DNA of 64,000 nucleotides from contig LVLI01000344.1 in NCBI GenBank assembly GCA_001687465.1, positions 1 to 64,000 on the forward strand, written 5' to 3'. Under the pieces are notes generated by a model, which had not been told where the DNA came from, did not search any database, and worked only from the letters and a program-made list of their open reading frames with translations. How positions within the stretch are numbered: position 1 is the first letter of the stretch; each line of letters starts with the position of its first letter. The translations under genes and the position numbers were made by a program. Below are positions 15,001-27,821 of the stretch, in pieces. This DNA is from Halocafeteria seosinensis (lineage: Eukaryota; Sar; Bigyra; Bicosoecida).

Positions 15001-18000
15001 TCAGAACAACGTTTTGCGTTGCACTCACAAGTACCTTACCGGCACTTTCGGCATCTCCTGAGGAGACCAGAATGTTGCCGCCTCCTTTCCGTTCCTCGTC
15101 CGCGCGTATTGTCGACAAGATGACTATGTCAGAAAGGGAGTTACGAAAGCTCACTCCACCACCATCAAGCGCTTGAAGACTCAGCGTGCCTCTCGTGGTT
15201 ACTCCAAATTGGGATGTCACGAGCTGGATACTAGCACCAGCATCCAAGAAGATCGAACCAGATATATTTTGCCCCGAAAAGCCGTTGCGGAGTCTTATGT
15301 TCCCAGCAGTCTCGAGTGTTACTCCGCCACTATCTATAGGAGAATTTCCTGTATCTAGTGATAATCCGGCCCTTGAGCGAATGGCCACATGACCGGTGGT
15401 TGCGGCAGTTCCTGTGAGTACCGCTACATCGCCTGAAATGTTTGTCGACGCACCGGACCCAACAGTCACTTCTCCACTTATGTGACCCTCTCCCGAAATG
15501 ATGTATGATCCACTTGTACTCCGTGCGAGAATACTCCCACCTGAAAATTTTCCAGCACCTGCAGTCAGAGAAATGGAGCCGGAACGTGTCCTATCCCTGG
15601 CCGTACGGATGGAAATGCTCGCCGGATGCACTGAATAACCGACTCCCAAAAATACAGAGCCTGAGCGAGCACCTCCAATGGTGACGGATCCACTCATGCT
15701 GCCTCCTCCTGTAGAAATTCGTATCGAACCGCTGGAGTCACCGTCCGTGGTTTTCAGGAAATGAGAATCTGCATCGAGTTCAATGTTTCCTCCTCTTTTG
15801 CATTCACTGGCCCCAGACGATACGGCAACCATCCCACCCTGTGCACAGTGAGAGTCACCAGCAATTAGTTTGAATCCAGGGCTTCCATAGTTACTGTTTC
15901 CCGCTGCAATCTTTGCCATTCCAGCACTATACCTACTATCGCCTATACCAAAAAGCACCCTCCCAGAATCGTTCCGATTTGAGTTGGAGGTGTTGAACAT
16001 GATGTGTCCGGTATTGTATCCACTACCCGTGGAAAATTCCGCCCCGCGACTACCGGAAGCAATGCGCACGTTGCCTGAGATCCGGCTGCTACCAGTAGCG
16101 AGAATCACCTCGCCGCTTTGAGATTCATGAGTACTACCAGTATTTATGGTAATACTCCCGCTGTGCCTTGATCCTGCCGTTCGTACCTGTACCGAGCCGG
16201 AGACGTTAGAGGCAAACCCACTCATGAAGCTGAGTTCCCCTGAGATAGACCCTCTCCCAGTTCTAAGTTCAGCACACCCCGCCTCAAAGGCAACCCCTCC
16301 TAAACCAACACGCGATATCATACCAAACCGAGTAGCGTGAGTAGTAATGGATCCGTCCGTTGCAGTCACTGCAACAGTACCAACTGCACCACTAGAAATG
16401 GAAATCGAATCAGCAGCCTTTGCTTTGATGCTCCCAGCGTGGCGATGACTAAATCCGGTCTCAGCTATAATGGAGCCACTGCCGTCACTAGAACCTCTTC
16501 CTGTGAAAATTCGAACATTGCCAGATAAACTTTGAGCATTTCCTGTATGCAAACAGAGGGATGCCGAACTGGCTTGCAGATGCGATTGTGAAGTAATTTC
16601 AACAGCGCCTGTGACACGATTCCCTTTCCCCGTGGAGAAAAGGACACTATTTCCTGCCAGAACAAGGTTCCCGGCTACGCCCCGGCTGCCTCCGGTGGAT
16701 AGGAAAATCGCCCCAGATACACCTTTTGCCTTGCCAGTTGTTAAACCTACACTACCTTCGCTATAATACCGTTGTTCCCCACCGCTTTTTGTTCCACCCG
16801 TTGACTCAAGCACTACTGAACCTGCATTATGAGCCGCACGTCCACTGCTAACCACAATTGTACCAGAGTTGGATCCAACCCCCGTGTCAATCTTTATTGA
16901 ACCTGACCGCCAACTGCCATCTGTAGAAAGCTCTACGTCCCCTGTGCTTGTCCCATTGTTTGATTCGATACGTAGCGTGGAAGACTCGATGAGGATAGTT
17001 GAGCTACGAAGTAGGACACTACCCGCACTTTCGATAGCAGGTCCAGTCCGAAACAAAATTTCACGCGTAAAACGACCACCCATTTCTATGGCATTCGTGC
17101 TGCGCATGTTTACGCTACCTCCCGAGCTTCCAAAACTGCGTCCCGTTCGTATTACAGTCGGGGCAAAAGGCCCTGTCTCCGATTTTTGGCCTGCAAGTAG
17201 AATTCTGTTGGATGCAGCAAGCTGGATCTTGCCAGTAGTAGCACCGCCTCCGGAAGATATCATAACACTTCCAGAGTTCTGAATCGAGCTCGGCGGCGAT
17301 GACACGTCGAAAGAACGCCCTGTCAAAAGAACACTACTAGCCGAGGAGAGATAAGCATTGCCCCCGGTCTGACCTTCACCAGATTTTAAATGAATGCTCC
17401 CACCACGATGCACGGAAGAGCCCGCAAGTACGCTGACCTGCCCACTCCTCTTCAAGCTATTTCCGGACCTAAGGATGATACTCGAAGATACATTGCCACT
17501 CCCACTTGAGAAGCTCAAGTTTCCGGATGCTTTGGACGCAGGTGTGGTTAGAGACACAATACCTCCACTTACAATGATCGCTCCCGAAACACTCGTGCCA
17601 TTTCCGGAAGACACTGTAATGGATCCACCATGGGTTCCATTGCCCCCCACTATCTGCATAGACCGTGGGACACCGGCCGATGTGCCGCCTCGCAGTTCTA
17701 CAGAGCCTCCAGAGCGGACACCGTCTCCAACAGCAATTTGAACCCTTCCAGAAGATATTGTGTTCGTTTGTGTAGAGAAAGAGATCCCCCCTGATCTCCA
17801 CGCGGGTCCAGTTAATAGTCTCCCCATCCCTGAAGAAGAGGAAGATACAGTCCCTATCCGGACAGAGCCAGATACCGAGTTGAGTTCCAGGGCACCGCTT
17901 TTCACTCCAGTTCCCGTTACAAGAGAAACACCAGCTGCCGTTCGCACTGTTGTTGCACCAGGGCGCACACGAATATCACCCGATGGCCCTGAAGCACTTC

Positions 18001-21000
18001 CAGTGAATACGCCCACAAGACCACTCCTTTCAGCACCGTTCCCTGAACCGATAGCCAGGGAGCCGGGCGAGCGGATATTCATATCCCCAGAGCTCTCTCC
18101 ACACCCTGTCTTCAGCCGCAACGAACCACTTATGTGGCCTTTTCCACTGCCAAGACTTATGTTGCCTCCAGAATTCCCAAATCCAGCAGATATGGTCGAG
18201 CCACCACTGCTGGTATAGGAGCATCCCCCCGCAAACGTAACATCCCCGGATTTCATCCCTGAATCTCCTGTTCGAAGGACTATTCCAGGAAGCGCCGGGC
18301 CGCCACATCCTCTTAGCACGGTGTTCCCGCTCACTTCCGAGTTACCAGTGCCAAAGCCTACGTCACCGCTGTTGTTAGATATCCCCGTAGATAGTACGAT
18401 AATACTAGAACCACCACGTCCCATTGTGGCAAATGATACCGATCCACTCAATTCATTTGAATCGCCTGAGGCCAACGCCAGTCCGTCAGCGCCACTGGAA
18501 ACGAGAAATGCTTCCTCGGAAGACACTCGAACTAGGCCAGACGACAAACCGGTCCCAGAGGACAAACGTACGACGCTCCCTTTGCTCCGAGATCCAGAGA
18601 TAATAGAGATTTCCCCTCCCTTGCTACTGAAATCCACGGAGCCACTACTCAGTGACCCATTTCCGCTGAACAATGAAAGGGAGCCTGCCTTAGAGCTTGA
18701 TCCTGTTCCGAGGCGCAAACTTCCTGAGGTCGGAGCGACGCCAGATAAAAGGCGGATAAGTCCAGACTGGATTCCACAACGAGTGCTAAACTGAACACCC
18801 CCACCTCTAACTGCACCATGCGAGGCGATAACACTCAGGTTTCCACCAATCATCCCTTCGCCCCCAAGAAATGAAATACTTCCAGGTGTCTGTCGAGAGG
18901 AAGAAGCTGCAATAGACATACCCGAAACGACGCCCCAGTCGTGAACGCCTCCATTCAGCAGAACGTCACCGCTTGAGACCCAGCCGTTGCCGGTTTGTAA
19001 TACAGTATCGGAAGCACTCGTTACATTCATTTCACCACCGTGCAGATGGACGCTACCTGAAGTGAGAGCCCCCATTGCTGTACGAAGAGAAAGAATCCTA
19101 GTCGTAGAAGATCCAAGCTGCACGATTCCGGCTTCCCCAGTAGTTTGTAAAATGATTCCCCCACCAAACGTCCCCCCTGAACCAGCCAATAGGGACAGAG
19201 CGCCACCACGTTCATGTGCTTTACCACTTCTGAGGTGTATATGCCCACTGGTCTCACCGTCTCCTGTCGCAAATTCAATTGAACCACTGGTACGAATGGA
19301 GTTCCCCGTATTTAGGCGCACAGAACCCGACAAACGCCTAGCTGACGGAGTACGTACCATCATATCTCCCATTTTACCTGTCCCACTACTTAGCCTGACG
19401 GCTGTGGAAACAATAGATGCTTGAGAACCACTCCGTTCTTTGCCTCGGCCTGCGTCGACCAGTATCTCGCCACTACGTTCTTCGGAGTAACCTGACGACA
19501 GTGTAACGTCTCCTCCAGTTCTTAAACTACTACCGGAAACAAGAAATATGTTGCCAGAGCTACTTCCCGAGCCGGAGCCGATCCGTACACAGCCAGAAAC
19601 ACTTGATGAGCCCGTTCCAAACATGACAGCGCCACTGTGAACGGCATTGTCCGACGCAATTCTAACAGCACCCGAGACGTCCCCCATCCCTGAATCAACA
19701 GTAACACTACCACCAGATAACGAGGAAAACGCGTCGCCAGCAGAAAGAGCAATAGTCCCCCCTTTATATGCCAGCCCACCATAACCACGCACGTCTCCCC
19801 CGTGTCCAGTAAAGCTGTCACCCGCATTGACACTAAAATCCCCGGAGGATAATAGTGACCCACCAGAGCGAATGTCAACGTCGCCTGTAGAACGTATACT
19901 TTCCCCTGTCCGAATTGATAAATGCCCGCCATGGCTGCCGAAAGAACCACCAGAAACAACCATGATATTACCGCCAGGTGAAAGGCCCGAGGAGAAGCCT
20001 GTGTAAAACGCCACTCCACCGGAATTGCTCTTGCCGTAGCCACTTCTGACAGACAACCCGGAGCTGCTCCCCTTCTTTGAATCTCCGCTTTTCAGGAGAA
20101 CATTACCACTCCTCTCGCTACTAAGCGTCCTCAAAGAAACGTGACGCCGTTGGTGGGAGATAAGGACTACGTGCCCACTTGAGTATAAGCCTGAACCTGA
20201 AGACAGACTGACGCCTCCATCACCATGGAAGCCTACCTGCCCACTCCCTTGGAAAACACCAGCGTGACCACCATCAAGTGGCGTTGTACCAATTGCTGAT
20301 CCTCCAGACAGCCGAACCCTTCCACTCTCGTGAGCCCCATCCCCAGATTGCACCAAAATATGGCTAGTGTTTGTACCGCCTACGAAAACAGTTGAACCAT
20401 TGCTTCGAACACTACTCCCTCCTAACACACGGAGTGGAGAAGTTTTCCCGAAACTATCGCCGGTACTCAGGACAATATCCCCGCTAACTATACGCCCACC
20501 CGGGCTTGATAGATATAGACCGCCACTTTTGTGAGAAGAGTAGCCGGTGTAAAGTAGGATAGCTCCTGATGTCTTGCGCCCCCCTGCGTTGACAACGATA
20601 TTTCCGCCAAACGATCCATCTCCACCTACGACGCCCATTGATCCCACTGATCCACAGCTAGAACCTGTACTTATGCGTATGGATCCTGAAGTCAATAACT
20701 GAAGGGATGAGGGGAGATTTTTCTTGGATGAACCGAGTACAGTGACTGTGCCGCCTCCTTCGCTCCCTAAATGCACATTCCCTCCTCTAACACCGTCTCC
20801 CCCAATCAGCACAAGGGTATTGGAGGCATTTCCAGACACTTGGGTCAGGACAACGCTTCCGGCTGAAAACCTGCTCGGACCTGTAGCAAGGGAAATAGAC
20901 CCAGAGCTCGTGCTGGCATTCCCCGTTAGTACGCCAAGCTGCGTTGAAGCTATACGCAGGCATCCAGAGAAAGCGCCATTGCCACTACGTATGGTTGCAC

Positions 21001-24000
21001 TTCCACTTGATTTTTCAGCTTTGCCAGTCACAAACTGTGTCCAGGAGCCCTTCAGAGTAAGGTTCCCCGTGAGACCGGAAGCTGGACTCCCTAGTATCAC
21101 GTCACCACTGGCAAACGAGTTTCCCGAAGATAGTCTCAAAAGCCGACTTGCCTGTAGAAAGACGTCGCCCCCACTCTTCTTGCTGGTGTAACCGCCTTGT
21201 ACTCTCACGCTACCCCCTATAGACGATCCTTTCCCCGCTACTACCGAAACCAGCTCTCCGCCAATCAGCAACGACCCAGCCGTACCAAGAAGAGCGGAAC
21301 CACTATTCCCCGTTTTGAGGGTTACAGTTCCAGCTTCTAAGGACGAGTTCCCTGTTTGAATCCGCAAACCTCCAGAAAAGTAGGAATAAGCGGTTGCTAT
21401 CGTCATATTTCCGCCCCCAACACCAGCTTGCAGAGAAACGTTACCTGCGGCTGCATCTGAAGAGCCCGACATCAGCACAACACCTCGATTGGACGCAGAA
21501 TCACCGAATCCAGCCATTAGGCTTATGTTACCACTACACATATTCGCATCGTGGGAAGCGATGGCTATATTCCCAGTATCCGCAGCGGAACCAGTTCTCA
21601 ACACAATACGCGATTTGTCTCGAAGGGTTTGTAACTGTAAATTTCCACTCCGGCTTAACCCTTCGCCACTACGCAGAACGATTTCACCACCGCCGAAACT
21701 TTCAAACCTTAAATCGCCGCCTTCAGCATTAGAGTCTCTACCGGCACTGTGCCCTGCCTTAATTTGGACAAGACCACCTCTATTAGAGTACCCTGCGCGG
21801 ACAACGACAGAGCCGGTGTCCCTGTCACTATTAGCTGTGAACAGTGAAACTGCTCCGGCCACCCCAAAGGGGGAGCTACCGACTGCCACAGTGACGCTTC
21901 CGGAGTTTCCACCAGCACTGCCTGAGAGCAACCGGACGTCTGCAGAGCGAGTATAGGCAGTACCACTGGCCAAGCGAAATGCTGAACTATTGAAACTGCT
22001 ACGAGTGGCAAGGCTCACCGTCCCGGTACTTCCTCTTTGATTCACCGACATAATGCGAATAGCTGCACCCTTCCAGTAGCCGACCCCGCCCTGGAACAGA
22101 ACCTCTCCACCCCCTAGTCCTAAGCCCCCTTTGATATCTAAAGAGCTTCCGTTCGAAGCAGAATGTCCTGTTCCAACCAAAAGATTACCGGATTTGTCTG
22201 AGGTACCCGTGAAAATTGTAAGGTCACCACTAGCTCCGCGGATTCCTCCTCGTGCACTCCGAATGTGTGCACAGCCAGAGGACACCCAACCATTTCCTGT
22301 CTTGACGTCCACAACTCCGCCAGCTTTACTTATGCTTGCCCCTGACTGAAGGTGTACTAATCCGCCTTCAGCTTCATCATCGCGGGCTTTGGTATCCCCT
22401 CCGGCAAGCTCTATATCTCCCCCAGGCCCTTTTGCTCCGTCACCACCGCGTAACACTATCTCACCGTGGTGGGCGACGCCCCGTCCTGGACTGATAGTTA
22501 CGTCCCCCCCGTTGTCAAGTTCGCTATGCCCTGCAGCGATACTTACTCTTCCCCCTTGGGAGATTGACCTGCCAATACGCAAAACAATCTTGCCGCTACT
22601 TCCGTTACGACTCGCAGATGTATACATCGAAAGGTCCCCCGACTGCACTAAGGATGATGCCGTTTTCGCTACGATCGCCCCCGATATCCATGATTGATGA
22701 GTACCAATCACAACATCACCCCCCGCTCCAAGGGTTGCCCTACCACCTCCAATCAACAATCGAGAAGACGACCGTTTTGCTCCCGTCGTGGAGCCACCAG
22801 AGTGAAGTCGGAACGTTCCGGCCGTGGATCCAGACCCTGTACGGATTCTTACGGAACCTCCCGTGGTCCTGGAGCTGTGCGTGTCTCCCCCATTTAATTG
22901 GATTAGAGCCCCTTTGTTCTCACTCTTGCGAAGATTTCGACCGGTACGTACGCGGATGTGAGTTCCACCAATTGAAATGCTTCCTGAGACGCCGTCTCGT
23001 GTAGCTCTCCCACTTAGCAGTTTAACACCTCCGGAGCTCCCCAAAACACTATCAGAAGTTGTAAACGTTACACTCTCGCCACTACGTAGCACCATATGTC
23101 CACCAATCATGCCACCATCACCGCCTCTCACATCTACAGAACCTGATTCGCCGGCTGTAAGAGAAGCCAGCAGTATGTTCCCACCCGAAGTTCCTCGTCC
23201 TCCCGAAAGAGATATATGCCCCCCATACTCCCCATCTCCTGCTAGTGCGCGAATGCGATTTGTTGTGCTAGCATGCGATATTGCCGACAATGTAATATCT
23301 CCAACTTGTGTGTACCCCTTGCCCGTTGTTATCTGGACAGAGCCAGAAATCGGTCCGTTGCCCGAGAAGACCTTCACCGGGCCAGTACCCACAAGTCCTT
23401 TTCCTGTAAGTAGAGCTATCTGCCCTGAATTGCTTTTTGAGGTGGCACTCGAAATTCTTATAGGTCCGGAGGCACGGCTAGGAGAGCCATAGCCTGTTGC
23501 TATACCTACGATTCCACCGTATCTTTCGGAACTTCCTCCTATAACCTTGATGTTACCTGCAGACATCCGAGACGTCCCAGACACTACATTAATTGATCCT
23601 GAGGTGGCATTCTGGGTATTGCCTGTCTTTAGAAGGACTACAGAGGATTCCCAATTCAAACTACCGCTTGAACTCCCGAATCCTGACCGGATTAGTAGTG
23701 GGCCAGATTTGAGCCTGGACTCTCCTGACGAAAGAATCATTTTTGCACCGCCAATATAGACGCGACCACCTTCTGCATTATCCTCTTGATCACGACCACT
23801 GACTAAAACATTACCTCCCTGTTCCCCATTACCTCCCCCCACTTTTACTGTGCCACTTGATTGTGTTGTGTTCCCTGGTGATATCAGTATGGCACCGCCA
23901 CTAATTGCGTTGATTGGACCTGACTTGAGCTCACCTGTCCCCGTGTGTATCATTACTAATCCCGAATGACAGTCACTGAGACCGCTTGAAACCGTGACAC

Positions 24001-25239
24001 TCCCACTCTCTGTTCCGGAGTGTTGAGAGGAGATACTAATGCTGGTATGTCCCACTCCTCCGCTCGAGCCGAGCAATTGAACAGAGCCTCCTTTAGAGAT
24101 TGAACCGCCACCCTTTATGACAATATTACCGCTGCTTAAGCCTAAAATATCTCCTCCCTCGCTACTACTATTACCAGCGCGAAGAAGGATAGAACCGCTC
24201 CTGCTTCCTTTTGCTCCGCTAAAGAGTGTAACATTTCCAGACCGTCCTGTTGAAACCCCTGACGATATCACCACATATCCTGATCGAGGAGAGACGGCTG
24301 TAAATATCGAGGACACCCCACTTTTCACACCGCTTCCACTTGAGAGTGCAAGTCTCCCATGCGACAGCACACTGATATGCCCTCCTTGGTTAGCTGTGGT
24401 CTGAGCATGCAGAGTCACGTTGCCCGGCCATTTCCTGGCTTGCGAACTCATTCCAGCGCGAAAGCATAGCTCTCCCATGTGTTCACCCGGAATGCTAACC
24501 ATCTGAATGGTCGTAAAATTCAATGTTGCTTGCTGAGGGGTAATAGAAGCACCACTGCTGCTTGACTGGTACGACAACCCGGAGACATGCTCGTCACTTG
24601 GTTGAGCAATCTCCAACATGCCACTGACCCTTGTAACTGCGGAAGAAAATGAAGCGGATACAATTGCAACATCCGAAAAGAACGTACATCGACCTACTAG
24701 ATGTGAAAGCCGACGGACATGGAGTGTCAAAAACTGTTCCTCGACACATGTATTCGAACACAGACTCTAGAGGAACGCATATGCTCTGAGAAGTGCACCA
24801 CGCACAGCTGCTATCTAGTGCGCACACGGAGCATTCCCTCCATGAAAAGCATTCTGCATTTTGAACAATGTTGGCTACCAGAAATTCTTATTGATGGTTT
24901 GGTCGAAGTATTGAGGGAGAGCTCACCTGAGCAATGTTCCGTGGATTGTATCCATAGATTGCATTCTCCAGCGATTGAGTCATCTATACCTGCCCCAAAT
25001 TTACACTCATCTTTCTCCACGCAGTAGCGACACTCAGGAATTTCAGTACATTCCCGGCATCTGCGAGCACACCGCGGGTGTATAACAAGTTGGGAACATG
25101 GCGATGTTCAAACGTACCCTTTACGGGTTTCACACGACTCCATCCCAACGGAATGCTGCGCAAGGGCAGAACACAGAACGAAAAGGATCGCAGTGCGTGT
25201 GATGATGTTCGTTGCACAAATGGTCTGAGAGTTGGCCAT
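1..25239 (-). CDS. Giant secreted Ser/Gly-repeat protein with PSI-like cysteine-rich N-terminus (partial, C-terminus off the left edge)
   Basis: Seen: the ATG at 25239 opens a signal peptide with a hydrophobic core (TAILFVLCSALA). Exons 25239-25118, 25060-24927 and 24874-24688 join in frame and encode two cysteine clusters of PSI type (C..C..ALDSSCAWC pattern). A final exon begins near 24623 and stays open to position 1; I confirmed the same minus-strand frame (codon low base = 2 mod 3) near 24.6, 18.0, 12.2, 4.2 and 0.9 kb and at the edge. The protein is at least about 8,350 residues, almost all short units of the form SGxVxLxSGxS, about 14-18 residues each. Inference: a secreted or cell-surface beta-solenoid. 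The last acceptor is ambiguous; 24624 (CAG) and 24630 (AAG) both keep frame, while the stronger CAG at 24637 does not. Position 220 is an undetermined base. I do not recognise an ortholog, and function is unknown. Confidence 0.85.
7967..10065 (-). repeat. Internal duplication of the giant gene, copy A
   Basis: About 2.1 kb that matches copy B (12866-14964) base for base apart from scattered substitutions, at a constant offset of 4,899 bp. The offset is exactly 1,633 codons, so both copies lie in the same reading frame. No indels were noticed across the anchor points I compared (8181/13080, 9048/13947, 10065/14964). Similarity fades at both borders into ordinary, diverged repeats. Confidence 0.93.
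12866..14964 (-). repeat. Internal duplication of the giant gene, copy B
   Basis: Second copy of the 2.1 kb segment, nearer the N-terminus of the encoded protein. It differs from copy A at a few per cent of positions (for example in the bases around 13134 and 14218) and keeps the frame open. About 2.8 kb of non-duplicated repeat sequence separates the copies. Low divergence relative to the other, strongly diverged repeat units marks it as a recent event or one homogenised by gene conversion. Confidence 0.93.
24688..25060 (-). other. PSI-like cysteine-rich region of the giant protein (exons 2 and 3)
   Basis: Spliced exons 2 and 3 (intron 24875-24926, GTGAGC..GGTAG) encode two cysteine clusters just after the signal peptide. 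The first reads CRECTEIPECRYC, then an acidic-basic stretch with another Cys. The second reads ECFSWRECSVCALDSSCAWC and then CVP. The spacing C-x2-C-x5-C-x2-C with a Trp before the last Cys is what PSI (plexin-semaphorin-integrin) modules show. PSI domains are extracellular disulfide modules, which agrees with the signal peptide. Membership is by eye; a short EGF-like or lineage-specific cysteine module is the alternative. Confidence 0.55.
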
Positions 25240-26202
25240 GGCTCGGCGGCAGATTCCTCTTGGTATTGACTCCCCTCTGATGTCCTCCACTGTACACATT
25301 TCCGTATATATGACAGTCCTTGCTAATGCAAAGTTTCAGTTCCAACCACGTTGTTCGCCTAAAGACTATTCGAAAGAACCATCCATGTAGTTGGGGTGTG
25401 TCTCTTGTGCGTTTTGTGTCCTATCAGTTCCTTTTGTCCTGCTTTTTCCACCTCCCTGGTGACATTATCCACGATAAATCTCAGGCACTACGGTTTATGA
25501 TGGAAACAGAAAACAAACGCAACACTATTAGAAAACAGAGAATAGGTCTATGTCATGAAAAAAGCAACCGAGTTGTAGCGCTTTGTGCCACGTACACAAA
25601 CAAGGAGGGGAAAACGAAAAAAAAGAAAAAAAAAAAAATGTACGCCTACTTTACACAACAAAAAGATGAAATAACTATCCTACTACCTAGTTTATACTAC
25701 GCAAAACTATATTACGTTACATGTATAGCTCTCCTATGGTTGTGTGATACCCTAGAGCTCGTTATTTTGGCGCGGTAGTACCAACGAAATCAAATCAACT
25801 TCGAGTTAGTGAGCCGGGGGAAGGCAAAGGGGCACTGGACAGCTCAAATACCTCCGAAATGTTTGTCGTGTTTGCCGTCGAAAAGGAGGAATTCAGAATT
25901 CTGTGGTTATAGGGTACATTAATTTATTAGTGATTTGATAGAAAACCACAGGTATACAATCCCATGCTACGAATCTGTGGAGGAATCGATCGCTAGCACG
26001 GGAAAGACTTGTAATCAGTTGCCACCTACGCTGGGGGTGCAGGAATCCAAGCCATTATCAGATACCTAAGCCTCACGTTACAGTAAAAATTCTCTCTATG
26101 TAACTTGAGAGCTGTCTATTGGTCGAGAGTCCAGCCCCCCCCCCCCTTGAGCGAATGATCAGTGCCAGGTTTTCAATACCTGCTGTTCGCACGATTACCC
26201 TC
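25240..26202. other. Intergenic region with A-rich and C-homopolymer tracts
   Basis: Between the start of the giant gene and the stop of EME1, so it should hold the promoter of the first and the 3' end of the second. An A-rich tract lies at about 25614-25640 and a run of C at about 26135. A 152-codon open frame at 25320-25778 has a low-complexity Lys run and no recognisable domain, so I do not call it a gene. No RNA gene was recognised. Confidence 0.6.
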
Positions 26203-27821
26203 TCATGTGATCCGTGTAAATGGGTTATCGCAATTGAAAAATTCGCAGATTTTGCGTGACAGCTCAAAGTGTCGTTTTGGGGGATTGATAATAGACTGCG
26301 TCATCAAAAGTGAGTACATCAGACAGCCTGGTTGTTGGAAATGGAGCAACATACCTGCAGCATTTCTTGTCTCTGTTTGTCACTCTCCAGTTTACCATAC
26401 GCCTCCATTAGAGACCGAAACGACGGGTAGTGTTTCACAATATTTAACGCTCTGTACATACTATACAGTAGTACCTTTAACCAAGATTGCAAAAAACACC
26501 TGAACGTACTTAGTTGTCGAAACCCCAGGTATCATCTGAAGTTGCGCATACCATACCGCAAGATCGCTTCGAACTAGACGCTGATGGTCTTCTGATTCTG
26601 TGACAGCATTGTCAAACAAAATACCATCATTTGATTACAGGTTGAGTGAGTGGCACCAACTTACTGGTGCTACCGTTGGGTCTGCTCCGTTTGTTCCCTC
26701 GTGGCTTAGAGCTTGAGCTCTGGGTAGGATTCGGAATTGAATAGTAAGAACATAAATACTCCAAAAAGCCTGCATCAAATGTAGCCTTCGTTCTTTGCGC
26801 TACGGCCAATGCTGCAGGCGACATTCTGTAAGGCTTCTCCGAAGCAGCTCTAGCTAAAGATACGAGAGCCTCAGCTGATTCAGCTTGATTAGCTGTCTTC
26901 CGGACTGTGACGTTCCGGGTTACATGCAACTTCACGGTAATCTCTGTAATTCTGTCCTCGGACATTCTGTTACGGTCATTGCTCTTTTTCTTCTCTCTTC
27001 CTGCATAAATGGAGCTTTCATACGGTAGCAGCAGAAGTGGAAACGGTCAAGCCTACCTTTACGAGCTAGGTAACTGGAGACACCTTGGAGCAAGACGATT
27101 ATTTCCGAAACCTCATCGACACTCGATCTGCAGAACGAACCAATCCGAGGTAAAAGGAACCTCATTCGTTGCTTGAACTCCGATGAGCACGTCGCTTACC
27201 TTAAGTCATCGAGAAATTCTAGCACCGATTTGATACCATTCGTTTCGAGTCTTGAGCAGAACTCTGACGCTTCCCAAACGACTACAACAAGTGGATCCAG
27301 GAGGGGATCCTCCGTATCCAAGGTGAGTGTTTTTCCTTCTACCCATGTACACATTCTGCAAGAGTGTGGGGTTTTGGAATACGTCAAAGCATGTCAACAT
27401 TTTAAAGATAATGGATGGCGACGACGTACTGGCGAAGGAATCGAAAAACATAAGGCGAGCCTCCCACTCCATTTCCCACACTGGGAACCCAGCGGACAAC
27501 TTGTGAGCCCTCAATTACCCTCATTTTGTAGTGATGTGCATATATCATGATGTTCTCGAGGAAAGGATACTTAAGCGCAGCTTGTTTATCGGAGCGATCA
27601 TAGCCGGATCCGTCCAGTTGAAACCGTCGGAGCTCATCCAGAAACGGTGACGATTCGGCATCAATAGCATTATGTGGGGCGACAATAGCCAATTCTTGAA
27701 GGGCAAAAGCACCCCGTCCTTGTCTCTTACGGTGAGCCGCAAGTTGCCTTTGCTTCTTTTCCTCAAGTGCGCGTTGTCGTTTCTCCTCTTTCTTTGAAGC
27801 TGCTGTACTTGCCGTCGCCAT
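26203..27821 (-). CDS. EME1: Crossover-junction endonuclease subunit EME1/Mms4-like
   Basis: EME1 is the non-catalytic partner of MUS81, which cleaves branched recombination and replication intermediates. Seven exons (27821-27430, 27355-27200, 27127-27057, 27000-26665, 26597-26510, 26451-26355, 26295-26203) join in frame to 410 residues. Seen: a basic N-terminal helix; an ERCC4-like fold with VIEGSQVVRWVP (matching the family's ESQ..P.S..WRR strand) and VVVVWEASEFCSRL; then ALVSLARAASEKPYR, which fits the family's conserved helix; and a C-terminal helix-hairpin-helix, IPGVSTTKALNIVKHYPS, ending with ELSRKIC. The GDxnERKxxxD nuclease motif typical of MUS81/XPF catalytic subunits is absent, as expected for EME1. 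RMI1 is divergent on the other side of a 454 bp gap. Confidence 0.82.

Noticed and set aside
213-24404. Many plus-strand open frames of 60-338 codons across the first 24 kb (for example 3270-4286, 4569-5309, 14319-15176)
   Set aside because: They are Pro/Ser/Leu-rich mirror images of the Ser/Gly minus-strand repeats, broken into pieces and without domains. One continuous minus-strand frame explains the whole region.
1-24636. Reading the repeat region as non-coding satellite DNA or a pseudogene
   Set aside because: Over 8,200 codons contain no stop, the duplication offset is a multiple of three, and repeat units vary at the base level while keeping the same residue pattern.
1-24636. CRISPR array or bacterial contamination as the source of the repeats
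   Set aside because: Repeats are degenerate protein-coding units without identical direct repeats and spacers, and the gene starts with spliceosomal introns.
25320-25778. 152-codon plus-strand frame
   Set aside because: It contains a poly-Lys run from an A-tract, has no domain and lies in the promoter region of the giant gene.
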